In this document: one piece after another, positions 37,201-48,652 of the stretch
Layout of the letters: each line of letters starts with the position of its first letter
Position numbering within the stretch: the first letter of the stretch is position 1
Assembly (NCBI RefSeq): GCF_004027225.2
Contig: NC_044282.2
Location: 65,767,225 to 65,831,224, forward strand
Direction: 5' to 3'
DNA: 64,000 nt
DNA from: Strigops habroptila
Lineage: Eukaryota > Chordata > Aves > Psittaciformes > Psittacidae
The notes under the pieces: generated by a model
Seen by the model: only the letters and a program-made list of their open reading frames with translations
The model's database searches: none
Told to the model about the DNA's origin: nothing
Made by a program: the position numbers and the translations under genes

Positions 37201-37590
37201 AACAATCAAATTAGAAGTCTCAAATTGGGATCCAAACATCAACCAATGAGTTTCTACATCAGAACCACGAAGTTTCTACTATTTGGCTGAATTGCTCACC
37301 TGGCCAGGCCTTGTTTTAAGCAAAGCAGGCCTTTCACTTGTGTTGTTTGTGACTAAGGCTGAATAGATGACCTTTAAATAGACCGTGATGGCAACTCAAG
37401 CTGCCGAATTTTTGTGTGTTTCTTTATAGGAGTTGGGAAAATGCATAGAGGAGCTTTGCACAAAGAAATAAACACGAAGAGGCATTTTGGATAATGGCCT
37501 ATGTATTAACAGGGCTCTTTTAGAGAAATAGCTGCCAATAACTAGTCTCCTAACTCTGTATTTTGGGGGTGATTATACATTACTGAAGAC

Positions 37591-37625
37591 AGTGGGAAGT
37601 TTGCCATTGACCTCAGTGGGGCCAG
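37591..37625 (+). repeat. Short old interspersed repeat, copy 2
   Basis: The 35 bases 'agtgggaagtttgccattga' plus 'cctcagtggggccag' align without gaps to 39403-39437, with 25 of 35 positions identical by my count. The shared core is 'ttgcca-tgac'. It looks like a fragment of an ancient interspersed element. The family is unresolved, and the true element probably extends further than these limits. Confidence 0.5.
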
Positions 37626-39402
37626 TGTTTTACACCTACCCAGCTAGGAAATATTGTGGGTTTCAGGAAGAAATAAAGACATTCAGCACCTCTCATAGCA
37701 ATGCTACTTGTACTATAAAGCCTAAATATGGACTTTACACCTTCATTTCAGACACCCAGTGCATCCTAGTTTATATTCAGAGCCACAGCACAGACGTCTT
37801 TGAAAGTATCCGAGCCCCAGAAAGCAACTATTACAAACCCAGCTCAATGTCAGCAATCTGACACATAAACAAACCAATAAAATTGCTGTCTTTTCACTAC
37901 CCGCCTCATATCCTCAATCTGTTTTGTGTCTTTTGACACATAAGAGGCTTCAGAGAAACTGTACAACAATAAGAACACAGTATCATCCCAACAATAAGGA
38001 AATGAAGGTTAAGGAATCCATAAACGGGGATTAAAAACACTTGCCAGGAGAAGGATTTGGAGAAGATGACACTGGCATTTGCAAAATGGCTGCTATAGGG
38101 CCTCAGCTCTTGAGCATCATTAACTTTGCAGTGTTATCTATATAAAAACTGGCTGGAAAAAGAATCAAACTCTTAACTTCAGCACTAGAAAAATCTCCCG
38201 AGAAAATGGTAGAAGGGTTATTATGGTAGGTCAGAGAAATCAAACATCTTTCAAACAAAAAATTGTTAGGCTTAACGAATAAACTTACATCCCTGTTACA
38301 TTCAATTGGGTTGTTTTTTAAGAGGCACATAAACTTTCCTGTCAGAGGGGATAAATCAGTGACAAACTGTCTGATGTTGGGAAGAAATTTCCTCTGCTAG
38401 CAGATGATTCCAATACAGAGTTTCTTGTATTCTCTGCCTTTGAAGTATCTGGTACAGGCTGTGGTTAGAGACAGGATATCAGCCTGATGAACCCCAAAGA
38501 CATTTTCTTGTAGCTCAAAGTTCAGATGGTCACAAACAGCAGTTGTTCTGCTTAGAAAAAACTAACACACATTTGCTGTAAGTTCAAAAGCTCTCTGCTC
38601 AGCACCTGGATTTTCTGCTCTTCGTGCCACATCTTTACAACCACTTCCTTCAGGAACTGGCCATAAAATGTGCTCTGATGGTGACAGCTCTTAAAACGTT
38701 ATGTATGTGAGTGGGTTTGAAAACAGAGTCCTTTCAGGGGTGCTTCTTTGTTACAGGGCCTTTTTCTCATGTATGTTAGTACACAGGCGCCCTTTCAGCC
38801 TTTTAATCTTTGAGTGGAAATTCAACCTAATATTGGAAAGAATCAAAACCCTGTAAGCTGTCAAAAATGAGTGCAAGGTGGCTGAGGGAACATCCCTGCC
38901 TATTTGTCACTTTTTAAGTAAAAACTGCTTATTCCTCCTAGATATATCTTTTACTTTTCCATCTGCTATTTTTGAAGGTCAGAGTGAATGAAATGACCTG
39001 GCAGTTGGGCACAGGAAAGAAGGTGATGAGCAAAGGCGCTAAGGTTAAAACCAGTGATCCTGGGGTCCCAAAAGCCCTTCCTGGGCTGTCAGCAGGATGC
39101 TCTCGCTCCTCACTTACCCACTTGCAACTCTGCAGGAGCAGAAAGTGGCTCCCACTTTAAACACAGCCCCTTAAAGACAGAATTGTAGAGCTGGTGCACT
39201 GTATAGGATAAGAAATCCCTTTTTATGGACTTAGGCTGTCATTGTACCTAGCGTCCCTTAGGAGAGTGGGGAAGGGAGAAGATCATGGCAAGTTGACCTC
39301 AGGGAGCTGCTAGTGGAAGAGGTGCTCTTTGTGTCAAATCTTGATATACTGGCATCCAAATCCTTCAAATCCTGGGAGACAAATCCTGGCTTCACTTAAG
39401 TG

Positions 39403-39437
39403 TATGGGATTTTTGCCACTGACTTAAATGGAGTCAG
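39403..39437 (+). repeat. Short old interspersed repeat, copy 3
   Basis: The 35 bases 'tatgggatttttgccactga' plus 'cttaaatggagtcag' match the copy at 37591-37625 at 25 of 35 positions. It sits 1.8 kb from that copy in the same orientation. The flanks of the two copies do not obviously match, which favours an interspersed element over a local tandem duplication. Confidence 0.5.
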
Positions 39438-40332
39438 AGAACTGGGGAATGCAGTCTCCTGCCATCAAATGTTCTTTTCTTCTCTAGTCTTCTCCTGCCT
39501 GATGCTGGAAGGAGTCCATTTGTTTTAAGTCTAAGGAAGCACAAATGCAGCCAATAGCATTGCATCTGTGATGGGTGCTAGAGTTTTGAAATGAAATGTA
39601 TGTGGTATTTCTTGCTTCCTCTCTGACACTTTACAGCCCTTCAAATCGCTCTGCAAAGACAGGGGTTAAGTGTGAGGACTCATCTCACCCAGCAGCTTGC
39701 TCTAGGCCTGTGGCACTTCTGGCTGCACGTGGAAGTACAACTATGTGTCAGCCCTGTGGCAGATGGTACAAACCATATCTAAACTGTGGTGCTAGCACCA
39801 CTGCAAACGCTGTGTTGCTCTGGCCAAATGGTTTGCACCAAACTCCTCCATTTCAGGCAGATAAATGAATGCACAGTCTTTCCTGCTCACCAAAATGCCC
39901 ATGGTTTCCCCACAGCCCTCTCACTGGCCCCAGAGAAACAGAGCCACTCACCACTCAGCATGTGACCCTCAAGTCATAGCAAAGCAGATAACTCCTCTGA
40001 GCAGAATACTCTGCTTCATCCTATTGCTTCACTTTCTCCTTTGGAAGCCTTCCCTTCCTGTGGCTGGCTCAACCGCTTAATGGGGTTCTGGGGTATTCCC
40101 CATGATGAGGACATTCATTGAGGTCTAATCACTGAGTGAACAGAGAAATCCTGCAGCGATACCCAACACTTGGGGCCAGTGCACAGAAAACCCCATTCAT
40201 TGTTGCCAAGCCACCAGGGTCAGCCACTCAGCTGGAGTTTTACCTGTTATTTATTTATTTAAAGGGTAACTATCACTTGGGGTTTTAGCTCGTGTTGGCA
40301 ATTTCAGGTTTTTGCTCCAAAAGGATACGCAT

Positions 40333-40368
40333 GTGCACACACACACACGTATGTGTGCATATACACAT
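40333..40368. repeat. CA/TG microsatellite
   Basis: A short run of alternating purine-pyrimidine sequence: 'tgtgcacacacacacacgta' followed by 'tgtgtgcatatacaca'. The CA half and the TG half are partly inverted relative to each other, so it can fold back. No link to a gene is seen. Confidence 0.85.
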
Positions 40369-42439
40369 TTCCTGCTTGGCAGCCTGAGCCGCAGTGATGG
40401 TCTGAACACTCAGAGGCACATCTGCCCTTCCCAGCTGGAATACACAGAAATTGCTGGGGGTACTTTAGCTTGAACATCAGGCCCTGTACCAATACATTAC
40501 TGTGACACTGGGACCTTCATTTTAGGCACCCCCCAAAAAAAACCCCAATCAAAAACGAAGAAAAATAAGTGCATTTCTACTGATGTTTCATATCTGGGGT
40601 GAACCATATACCCTGCATCTGCATTCAGCCCTAGCTTCTACTCTGTCGTTTTTAGCTGCTCAGAGTTTTGTGAAACACATTTGCTGGGATTTGCATTTTG
40701 CAATGTTTAGACTCAGGAACAAAACCAGCAGAGTGCTGCTGCTTTTGGCTGTGCACATCAAAATGCTCTCTGTTTTAAGTTGTGGCCAGCACTTTTGCAA
40801 ATGTGGTTGAAAGTTATACTTTCTAACCTGGCTTTTATCATTGTTCTCAGGAAGTTGTAAAGAGTAAGCACTTTTAAAGTGAAATCACTTGAGTTCAGTA
40901 GATCTGGAATTGGGCTTTTAAGCTTGGAAATGGCCCTCCAGGGCACAAGGATGTTAATGCTTAGAATTTCAGCAGTGTCTGAGCTTTTAGTTTCTGAATC
41001 AGGTTGGAGCTAAACATAATGTGACTACCGGAAATCCCAGATTAGAAGATAGAGTACATTTGGGAACATATCAGACTAGATATTTCAACATTAAAGATCT
41101 AGCTGTTTGCACTGACAAGTTCCCCATCCCTGTTCTTTTTTCATAATGCTGAAATCTCACATCAAGAGCTTAAGCAGATACTAAGTTAACATTGGCACAG
41201 CACTGAAACAGAGGAAATAAGAGTGTGAAAATCAGAAAAATGCTTACTCAAAGTGGTAAGCCCGATAGTAGTCCTGTCAGTTCCTTTAAAACAGATGTTG
41301 GCCAATTCTGCAGCTCATTGTGACATAACCTTAGAACATGCAGAAAAAGAAACGTCAGTTCACATTACACTCTCTATATAATTAAGAATAATTAAATATT
41401 CTAGATAAGAATTAAGTTCAAGGCTGTGTATGACTTGGTAATGTCTTAGCCATTGCTAAGCATGCATTAATTCTAGCTCCCCATGCAATGATACGTATTC
41501 TTTACATCGGTGACTCCTTAGGTCATTACATGAATTGTATGAGGTCTGGAAATGACTTTGTACTTTCCCTGCCACCTCAGAGCACACATCAGTGCATGGA
41601 GCTGTGATTGCTCATGCAGAGAGATGGGGTGTGCTACAGTCCTCAGAAACCTTTCTCTTTACAACCGCCCAGAGTGCTGCTGTGAGATCCTGTCTCACAC
41701 AACATTAGGCAGCAAGCTTGAAATCTAGCAGGAGCCAAACCAAAGGCTGTCAACTCTTCCCAAATGAATTTACAAGTGGGGAATGGGGGAATGAGATGAA
41801 TGGCACGGGATGGTTGTGCAGGAGTGCAGGGAAGCAACTAAAAAAATTTGTGGAGATCTAAGTACGCCACCCCAAAAATACACACATACTTTCCATCATT
41901 CAAATATCTTGTCTCTGGGCGGAAGCCAAGCTTTTTTCTATTTATTTCCACGAATGCCACCAAGATACTAAGGAATTTAATTGCCTAATTCAAAATGTTA
42001 AGAAAATAGCAGAAGGCTGAATATCCTGGAAAAGGACAAGGCGTTAGGAGGATGTTAAGTCACCTAGCATCATGTGGTGAAGAAACGAAAGCATTTCCTG
42101 TTGCTAGTGCTGCAAGCACGCTCCCAAATGATTTGTGAAAAAGGCCGCATTTGGTCTGTACAAGAAGCCAAGTTCTGCCTGTGATAAGCATTGGGAATAC
42201 ATGCAGTGATACCTCTTGTTTCCAGGCATCCTGACAGCTACTTCCAATTTGCATTTCTAAGTGGAATTAGCAGAGAAAGGAGATTTACACATTCCTTGCT
42301 GACTGGGCCTGTTGGTTTGGTTTGTGCTCCACGCAGCGAGGCTCTCGTAGAAGCCCAAAACTCCCAGTTAAGCAGCAGAGTGACCGGAGAGATGACCTTT
42401 GGATGAAGATAGTGGTGGACTTGTGCTCAGGATACTCCA

Positions 42440-42580
42440 GGCCAGACTGTACCATAGATGACTATGTGACATTACACAAGTCATTCAGACTCTCTTGGAC
42501 TTACTCGGTTTCACAACAGGGATAAGCCAGTTCTGCCTATTTAATTACAGCTCCCTGAGCAGAGTGAGAAAACCTTTTTA
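42440..42580 (+). mobile_element. MIR / CORE-SINE-like remnant
   Basis: The run 'gatgactatgtgacattaca' then 'caagtcattcagactctctt', followed by 'tcggtttcacaacagggata', follows the order of the MIR SINE core: 'ctagctgtgtgaccttggg', 'caagtcacttaacctctctg', 'cctcagtttccccatctgt', 'aaaatgggataat'. Divergence is high, as expected for an element that predates amniote radiation. Limits are approximate. Identification is from memory of the MIR pattern. Confidence 0.55.
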
Positions 42581-44133
42581 TTACTGAGTGACTGAAGAAG
42601 GCTGGATGAACCCTCCTCATGCAAATATTCTGCCCCTGAAGGCAACACTGGGCAGCTACAGTCACTCCTGACACACACTTATCTTGATACCTTGCAGGAA
42701 AACAGAGCTGTTGTAGCTGGGGAGACCCACACTGGTTATCGCTCACCATCACCCTCCATTCACCCTGCAGTTCCTGACCTGAAACTGCTTTTACAAGGAG
42801 AGGCTTGTTAGAAATATTTGCAGGTTTCCTGAGTGAGCACAGCCAAGAAAATCCTCTCCTTGCCCTCTGTGCCTTCAGTTTCACAGGCTGCAAGAAGGAA
42901 CGACTGCTGTGATAACATTTGTCTGAACGCAGGGATGCCGCCCCAGGAGAAAGGCCTGGGGGTGAACTGGGTTAGCACTGCTCCTGCTGCCAAAGCAGGG
43001 AAAGGAGAGGCCAGGAGAGCCATTCTGACCCAGGTAATGGTAGCACATTTAGCGTTGTCTCTTTGCTATAAAATGCAAAGCTGGGTTTGCCAGCCCCTAA
43101 AACTCAGCTGGGGTGAAAGGACATTGTTCTAAAATGTAATTTGTATTACATTGACTAGTGAAAGATATATTTTTTTGAAGGCCATTAAACACTCAACCTT
43201 GTTTCATATGGTTGTGAGCTTAGAACATCTGTGTCCTGTCTAAATCTCCTTGATTGTATCCTACCAAGAAGAGAGTACCCATCCCAGATGATCAGGAGTA
43301 AGCCTGGGACCTCCACACCAACTAGCCCGCAGAAGGTTGATTGTCTTTCATGTTGCCTTGTATCTTGGTGGCGTTTGCATTTTTGATGGATCCAGGGTCC
43401 AAATGTGCCATTTATTGGTTCAGTTTAGCAATCTCAAGGCATAAGTAACCCCTTTGATTCACAGACGAAAGCAAGAACACATCGCAGGCTGCAAGATACA
43501 TGGCTTAGCCGGGTCTGTGGGACAAGCTGAATCCAAACAACCAGGAAGCAGGGTAGAAGTCTTCCTGACATAGTTAGTCGAGAGCATGACAGACTGTGAG
43601 CAGCAGGCTGTCAGAGTCACTTTGCCCTTGGTTTAGACACAGATGGAGCCCACACCAGCACAGACTGAAGGATTTTGTGTGCGTTAAGTCCTCCTGAACA
43701 CAAAACCTGGCCCACCGTGCATGTGTTTCTCATGAAGTACACAAAGTTGTTTGGTTTTTAAATGTATAACAAACATACAGTTGTATAATAAACATACACA
43801 GAAATCTGTTTATATGAGCATATAATATTTCTAGAACTATGTAAATACAAATATAAACCAATAAAAAGTGAGAGGGGACTCAGGATCTCAGCAAAGTTGT
43901 GGCAAATTAAACATCCAGGTTACTTACACAACCAACATGTCACCCCATGCGCTGGGTGGGTGCAGATCATGCAAAGCACCATTGCAGGGAGCAAACCTTT
44001 TGTAAGACATATATAGTTTGGTGCATGTGCTCTTTGCTTCCCCTTTAAATGCTGCTTGAGGCAGCTTCGCTGTTCAGCAATGGAACAAGCAGCAGCACAT
44101 AGAAAAAGGACTATCAGCTGGTTATCACTTACA

Positions 44134-44299
44134 GACTCATAGAATGGTTTGGGTTGGAAGGGATCTTAAAGCTCATCCAGTTCCAACCCCCTGCCATGGG
44201 CAGGGACACCTTCCACTAGAGCAGGTTGCTCCAAGCCCCTGTGTCCCACCTGGCCTTGAGCACTGCCAGGGACGGGGCAGCCACAGCTTCTCTGGGCAG
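44134..44299 (-). mobile_element. CR1 LINE 3' end, short truncated copy
   Basis: It opens on the plus strand with 'ctcatagaatggtttgggtt', and carries 'ccatgggcagggacacct' and 'ctctgggcag'. The match to the other CR1 copies stops abruptly at about 44299, where the copy in ACTR2 intron 8 continues with 'cctgttccagtgcc'. The minus-strand translation gives the CR1 reverse-transcriptase end ([17 protein letters not shown]). It is 5'-truncated and lies about 0.8 kb beyond the inferred SPRED2 3' end. Confidence 0.93.
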
Positions 44300-45101
44300 A
44301 AAGTTAAATAAAACTGAAACTACAGTAAACAAAACTGGTTGGCATTGACCTGACGAGCCCCCATTGGAAATAAACATAAAAATTCCAATATACTCACCAG
44401 ATTTCCTGGTTTCCCCAGTGGATTGACTGCAGCCTGTTGCTGCTATCAGCTGGGTTATTCCTCTTCCACCTTGCATGTTAAATCTCCCTGTGTGCCAGCC
44501 GCCCCAGGGCTCTCCCCTCAGCAGCAGCAGCAGCAGCCCCTGGCCAGCCCTGCAAAGCTGCACTGTGTGCCCTCATAAAGCAAGGTGCCCTTGCTCAGCA
44601 GCCATCTCTGCCGCTTTCCCCTTTGCTTTCCCCTTTCTTTGGGGCTGCTCTGCTTGCGTGAAACAAACTAAATACAAGAACAGCCCTTGCAGTGTATTTA
44701 GTTCGGCCCAAAGCAGCCCATGGGATGAGGGCCCAGGGAGAAGGGAGAGCTGAAGGAACCTGGGCCGCTGTCATGGCTGCCACGGCCTCCTGGGGCACAG
44801 TCCTCTGGGCACCCTCCCCCAGAATGTGAGAAACACCCAGAAATGACCTAAAAACCCACTTGAAAACACACGTGCTCCCCTGCTCCCCACTGCGTTTCGG
44901 TGAGAACAGCCCATGCCCAAGGCAGACAGTGCTCACCACCCAAAAATGTCCAATAAATCAAGTTTTTCCCTCAGAAACCCCAAGGTTTCGGGGAGGCAGC
45001 CCCGGAGGTGCCTCCATTTCCTTCCCCCCCCTCATTTTCCAGCTGAATAACAATAAACAGCATCATTCTGACAATAAACGTCATCATTTTGATATGATGT
45101 A

Positions 45102-45110
45102 TTTATATTT
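45102..45110 (-). promoter_or_regulatory. SPRED2: Candidate distal SPRED2 polyadenylation signal
   Basis: In transcript sense the sequence is AAATATAAA, which contains the variant poly(A) hexamers AATATA and TATAAA. It was chosen because the AT-rich, UTR-like sequence ends near here and the resulting length fits the gene. The canonical AATAAA at 45774-45779 would give a 2.2-kb UTR instead. Confidence 0.35.
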
Positions 45111-45407
45111 ACATGGTACATTTTAAAGCAATAGCTACACTGATCATACATATTAGAAACAATAAAAAAAGGAAGTTAAGAACTAAAATGTACATCATAC
45201 ACTTGTATATATATTTTTTGTTGGTTTTTTTTTCTTTTTTTTTTTACACAGAGGTAAAAAGGCTTATAAAAATCAATACAACAGGGTTTTAACTTTTAGT
45301 ATATAGATACAATAATGATGAGGCTTCAGGCACTTTAATTTGTTAATGTGAGCGATAGCTTGGAGAAAAAGAAAAATAACAAAACAAAAAAACCTTTCCA
45401 CAACAGG

Positions 45408-45436
45408 AAAAAAAAAAAAAAAACAAAAAAAAAAAA
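45408..45436. repeat. Poly(A) run in SPRED2 3' UTR (poly(U) in transcript)
   Basis: Two adjacent runs of 16 and 12 adenines separated by one C. With no target-site duplication or retrocopy next to it, it is read as simple low-complexity sequence. Confidence 0.9.
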
Positions 45437-45722
45437 GGAAAATTTGGTTAATGTTTTGTTACCACAGATACAAAAATAAAATCTGAATAATTTCTCTCAA
45501 ATGATCGATGTCAGTATTGCAAAGCTGACGGGGAGAACGCCACACACTGTTCAGCAGCAGTGTGGAAATTAAGGAGAAGTATTTACAAAAACAACACCCA
45601 TTTCTATCATTGTGCCCTTACACCACTGCCTTCACAAACCAAATAACACACGCAGCAAAATCTACAAGTATTACAAAAACCCAAGAGAAAAGGGAGGAAG
45701 GAAAAAAAAAATTAATAATAGG

Positions 45723-45758
45723 AAAAAAAAAAAAAAAGAGGGATATTTTTTTTTTTTT
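45723..45758. repeat. A15 / T13 inverted homopolymer pair
   Basis: Fifteen A (45723-45737), a short GAGGGATA-like spacer, then thirteen T (45746-45758). The runs are complementary and could form a hairpin in DNA or in the SPRED2 3' UTR RNA. Confidence 0.85.
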
Positions 45759-47693
45759 AAACTTTTATTTCCAGACATACAGAAAGGCTTGGAGTATGTC
45801 TACTTTACTTAAATAAATAGGGGCACTTCAAGACCGGACAAAAAGCTGTAAGATCTTTTTGTAGTGTTGTGCTTTATAGAGAGAAGATCTTACAGATGTT
45901 TGTTTACATGAAACAACTTTGAGAACAGAAATAAAAAGGAAAAGGTTGTTCCATTATGGTTTCTTTTTTTCGAGGCTGGCTTGATGTTTACTAGACACCA
46001 TTGAGAGATTTGTCAACTGCTATTAGGCACAAAATATTTCTATTTCATTCAGCAAACCCAGACACATCACCCAGAGTGTAACACTCCATCCCTTTTCCAC
46101 TGTCATTCGTTTCTTTTCCCAACCGAAAAAATCCCCAGCAACTGCTACGAATTAAGCCTACCAAACTCTATAGTGTATAAGCACATTGCATACTTAATTC
46201 ATGGTTGACTAAAAAGCTGTGATTAACTCTCAGAGGAACTGTTGGGAAATTCCACCGAGAAAGAATGGCAAGCGTTCCTTTTACATTTATTTGGCAAATT
46301 AATAAAAAAAGAAAATATTCCTCTCTTTTAAGACTGATGTCAATGTGCAATAGAGGGAGGGAAAGGACATGCGCCCACTGGCAATTTACTGCAGAAAGAA
46401 ATTATGGCAGGAACAGCAGTGCCAGCTTTGACAAGCCAATCCCTAGCTGCCTCAAAGTATTCAGATTGTACTATGCTAGTTAGAGCTCACTGCGCTAAAT
46501 CATTTTTATTTTTATTTTTAATAAAAATTATTTGGCTATTCCTTGTAATATATTAGAAAAATACTCTTTTTCCAAGCTAATTACAAGCCTTGTACACAAG
46601 ACAACATGACATTTAAAAAAAAAAAAAAAAATAAAAAACTTAAAGTAATCTTATCCTGCTGTATGCACCTTTATGCATCCACTTGATAAATCTGGGTGGT
46701 GAACTGGGGAAGGGAAAGCCAGGGAGACGCTTCGGTCTGGCTCCTGCAAAGACTCACATGCTTCATCCTACACGCAATACGTCGAGACACGTATAAGCAT
46801 CTGGAGGACTGGGACCGCAGGTCAGGAAATGGAAGTGGTGGTTAACATCCTGGCTTTTGGTTTTACATACCTGCTTAGATTGCTAAATGGAGTTTCTACT
46901 GTGGACGCGTATGTTCTCATGCTCATGCTATTATACAGAAAACAAACAAGCAAATACAATTTTCCATATAATCCACCACTTAATGCAGCATTTCCCCAGA
47001 ATTGCCATAATAGTGCTTTTGACATTGCATTGTTAGTAATTCTTTGCATAACAACAATTTTCCTCATCTGGAACCTTAGTGTTTTATTCACAGATCATTA
47101 CATGGCTGGCTAAGGAAGAAGTTCCCTTTCTTTTGGGCAGAACTCTGAAAAAAAAACAGTTTTATTTTTCCAATGTTATTTAGGGAAAAAAGAAAACCCT
47201 AAAATTTAAGTTTCCCTTTCAAGTAGTGGTCTGAAATGATTACAGGTAAGGAGAACTACCAGATCCTCAATGGCTATGCGACTATGGTAACTGAGCCTTG
47301 CTTTCTGTTCACAGAGCTTTATGAACAGAAATAATTTAAGATGTTTGCTGAAGGAAATGACGATGGACTCTAGAAGAGAAACTGCAGCTTAGATGGCTAT
47401 TTTTGCTTTGGAAAACAGAACAAAAAACCCCAAAGAAAACCAGTGACAGAAATACTGTGTTGTGGTACAAGTTTGTTACTAGCACACCTTCTATACACAC
47501 ACAATAACTTGACAGCAAGTTAAAATATCTTCCAAGTGAGATTTCATTCACTACACCACCCCGTTTCTAGAAATGCCAGAGCTTGCTAACACGCTGATGG
47601 TACCACACAAGCGGAGGCACGACGGACACAACCTGGAGATGTTTTACAATCCACCACCATTTAAAGTTCTTTTCTCAAACTCATTTTAACTGG

Positions 47694-47749
47694 AAAAAAA
47701 AAAAAAAAAAAAAAAAACAAAAAACAAAAAACCAAAAACAAAAAAACAT
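47694..47749. repeat. A24 run and (CAAAAA)n low-complexity tract
   Basis: Twenty-four A (47694-47717) followed by units of C plus 5-7 A to about 47749. It lies 250 bases downstream of the SPRED2 stop in transcript sense, so it is a U-rich, G-interrupted tract in the mRNA. It may be length-variable between individuals or assemblies. Confidence 0.9.
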
Positions 47750-48001
47750 GTACAAGACAGTCTGTTTTGATTACAGATTAATAATACAAAAGTCTATGCT
47801 GTAGGTTAGTTAGTTAGAACACTTGATGAGCAAATCAATGCAGTGTGAGCCCCAGACGACCAAATGTAAAGTGATCCGAACTGGTGGTTTCTGGATGCTG
47901 TTGGGCACAGTGGCTGCATCAAAATGAGTGATCTCAATGCTCCGAAACCAATGTGTTCCTTGAACTACAGAAAAAACGTAACACTTTGAATGCATCTGTA
48001 G

Positions 48002-48652
48002 TCATCCAGCAGCTTTATGTTTTCCACCACAGCACCTGCACATGACCCCACAGTGGTAACAAGCCCGAAGCGGCAAGTAACAGCACATACATGGAGCAAT
48101 GAAAGACAAGGCGATAAGGGCCATCCACCGGAGGCAAAACATTTCATCACTGGTGTCACACGAGCAAGGATCTGTATAGTCTCCTTCTGGATCGGACATA
48201 CAGTGATAGAGCATAGTGTCTGCGCACCACATACAGCTCACTCGATGGATGCAAGTCTTGACGCGGTCTGGAGCATCCTGGCATTGACCCCGTTTGTTCT
48301 CCTCATGGTTGAACATGTCCCTGCAGTACACGCACCGCGACCTCTCACCATCTTCCTTCCGCCTGGGCTTAAACTTAACAGGTTGAGTCTTTATCACAGC
48401 ACCCTTGATATCTTCACCCAGGTCAAAGTCCGAGTTGTCTACATAAGGATAAGTGTATTCGTGTTTTGAGGCCTCACTTTTGGCAAAACGTACGTAGGAG
48501 TCCATGTCATCAGGATCAAAGTTCTTTCCCCGTGCTGGGGCATGGCGATAGTCCTCATATCCAGTCATCCAAATCTTTTCCCGAGGATTGATGCGCACTA
48601 TCTCCTCATCATCATCTGGAAAGTTGACGTGCCGGTAGGATCGCGGTACTGA
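48002..48652 (-). CDS. SPRED2: SPRED2 exon 6, last coding exon (216 codons and stop)
   Basis: On the minus strand the acceptor 'ttccacag' precedes the first codon TCA at 48652; the stop TGA is the complement of 48002-48004. Exon residues 1-45 hold the end of the KIT-binding region, about 46-106 a variable linker, and 107-210 the Sprouty domain. Its cysteines fall at exon residues 107, 110, 124, 134, 140, 143, 151, 163, 165, 173, 188, 190, 191, 198, 201, 205, 207 and 208. In this family the domain is palmitoylated and anchors the protein to membranes. The stretch [20 protein letters not shown] is hydrophobic, in keeping with that role. Confidence 0.97.
   Translation of the reverse strand, partial: SVPRSYRHVNFPDDDEEIVRINPREKIWMTGYEDYRHAPARGKNFDPDDMDSYVRFAKSEASKHEYTYPYVDNSDFDLGEDIKGAVIKTQPVKFKPRRKEDGERSRCVYCRDMFNHEENKRGQCQDAPDRVKTCIHRVSCMWCADTMLYHCMSDPEGDYTDPCSCDTSDEMFCLRWMALIALSFIAPCMCCYLPLRACYHCGVMCRCCGGKHKAAG

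Larger units (their letters stand above)
34201..45079. other. Intergenic region, SPRED2-proximal half
   Basis: No gene was recognised. The longest open frame (34279-34725, plus strand) lies in a GC-richer patch that is also open in other frames, and has no family motif. Recognised contents are two copies of a short old repeat (37591-37625; 39403-39437), a CA/TG microsatellite near 40,333-40,368, a MIR/CORE-SINE-like remnant (about 42,440-42,580) and a truncated CR1 (44134-44299). A TTAATTGATTAA-type element lies at 36158-36171. Confidence 0.7.
45080..48001 (-). other. SPRED2: SPRED2 3' UTR (approximate end)
   Basis: About 2.9 kb of AT-rich sequence downstream of the SPRED2 stop codon on the minus strand, similar in length to what I recall for the mammalian transcript. 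In transcript sense it contains long U runs, seen as A runs on the plus strand at 45408-45436, 45723-45737, 46615-46631 and 47694-47717. Candidate AATAAA signals in transcript sense lie at 45774-45779, 46505-46516 and 47161-47166. A distal TATAAA/AATATA variant lies near 45102-45110. The distal end is inferred. Confidence 0.6.
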
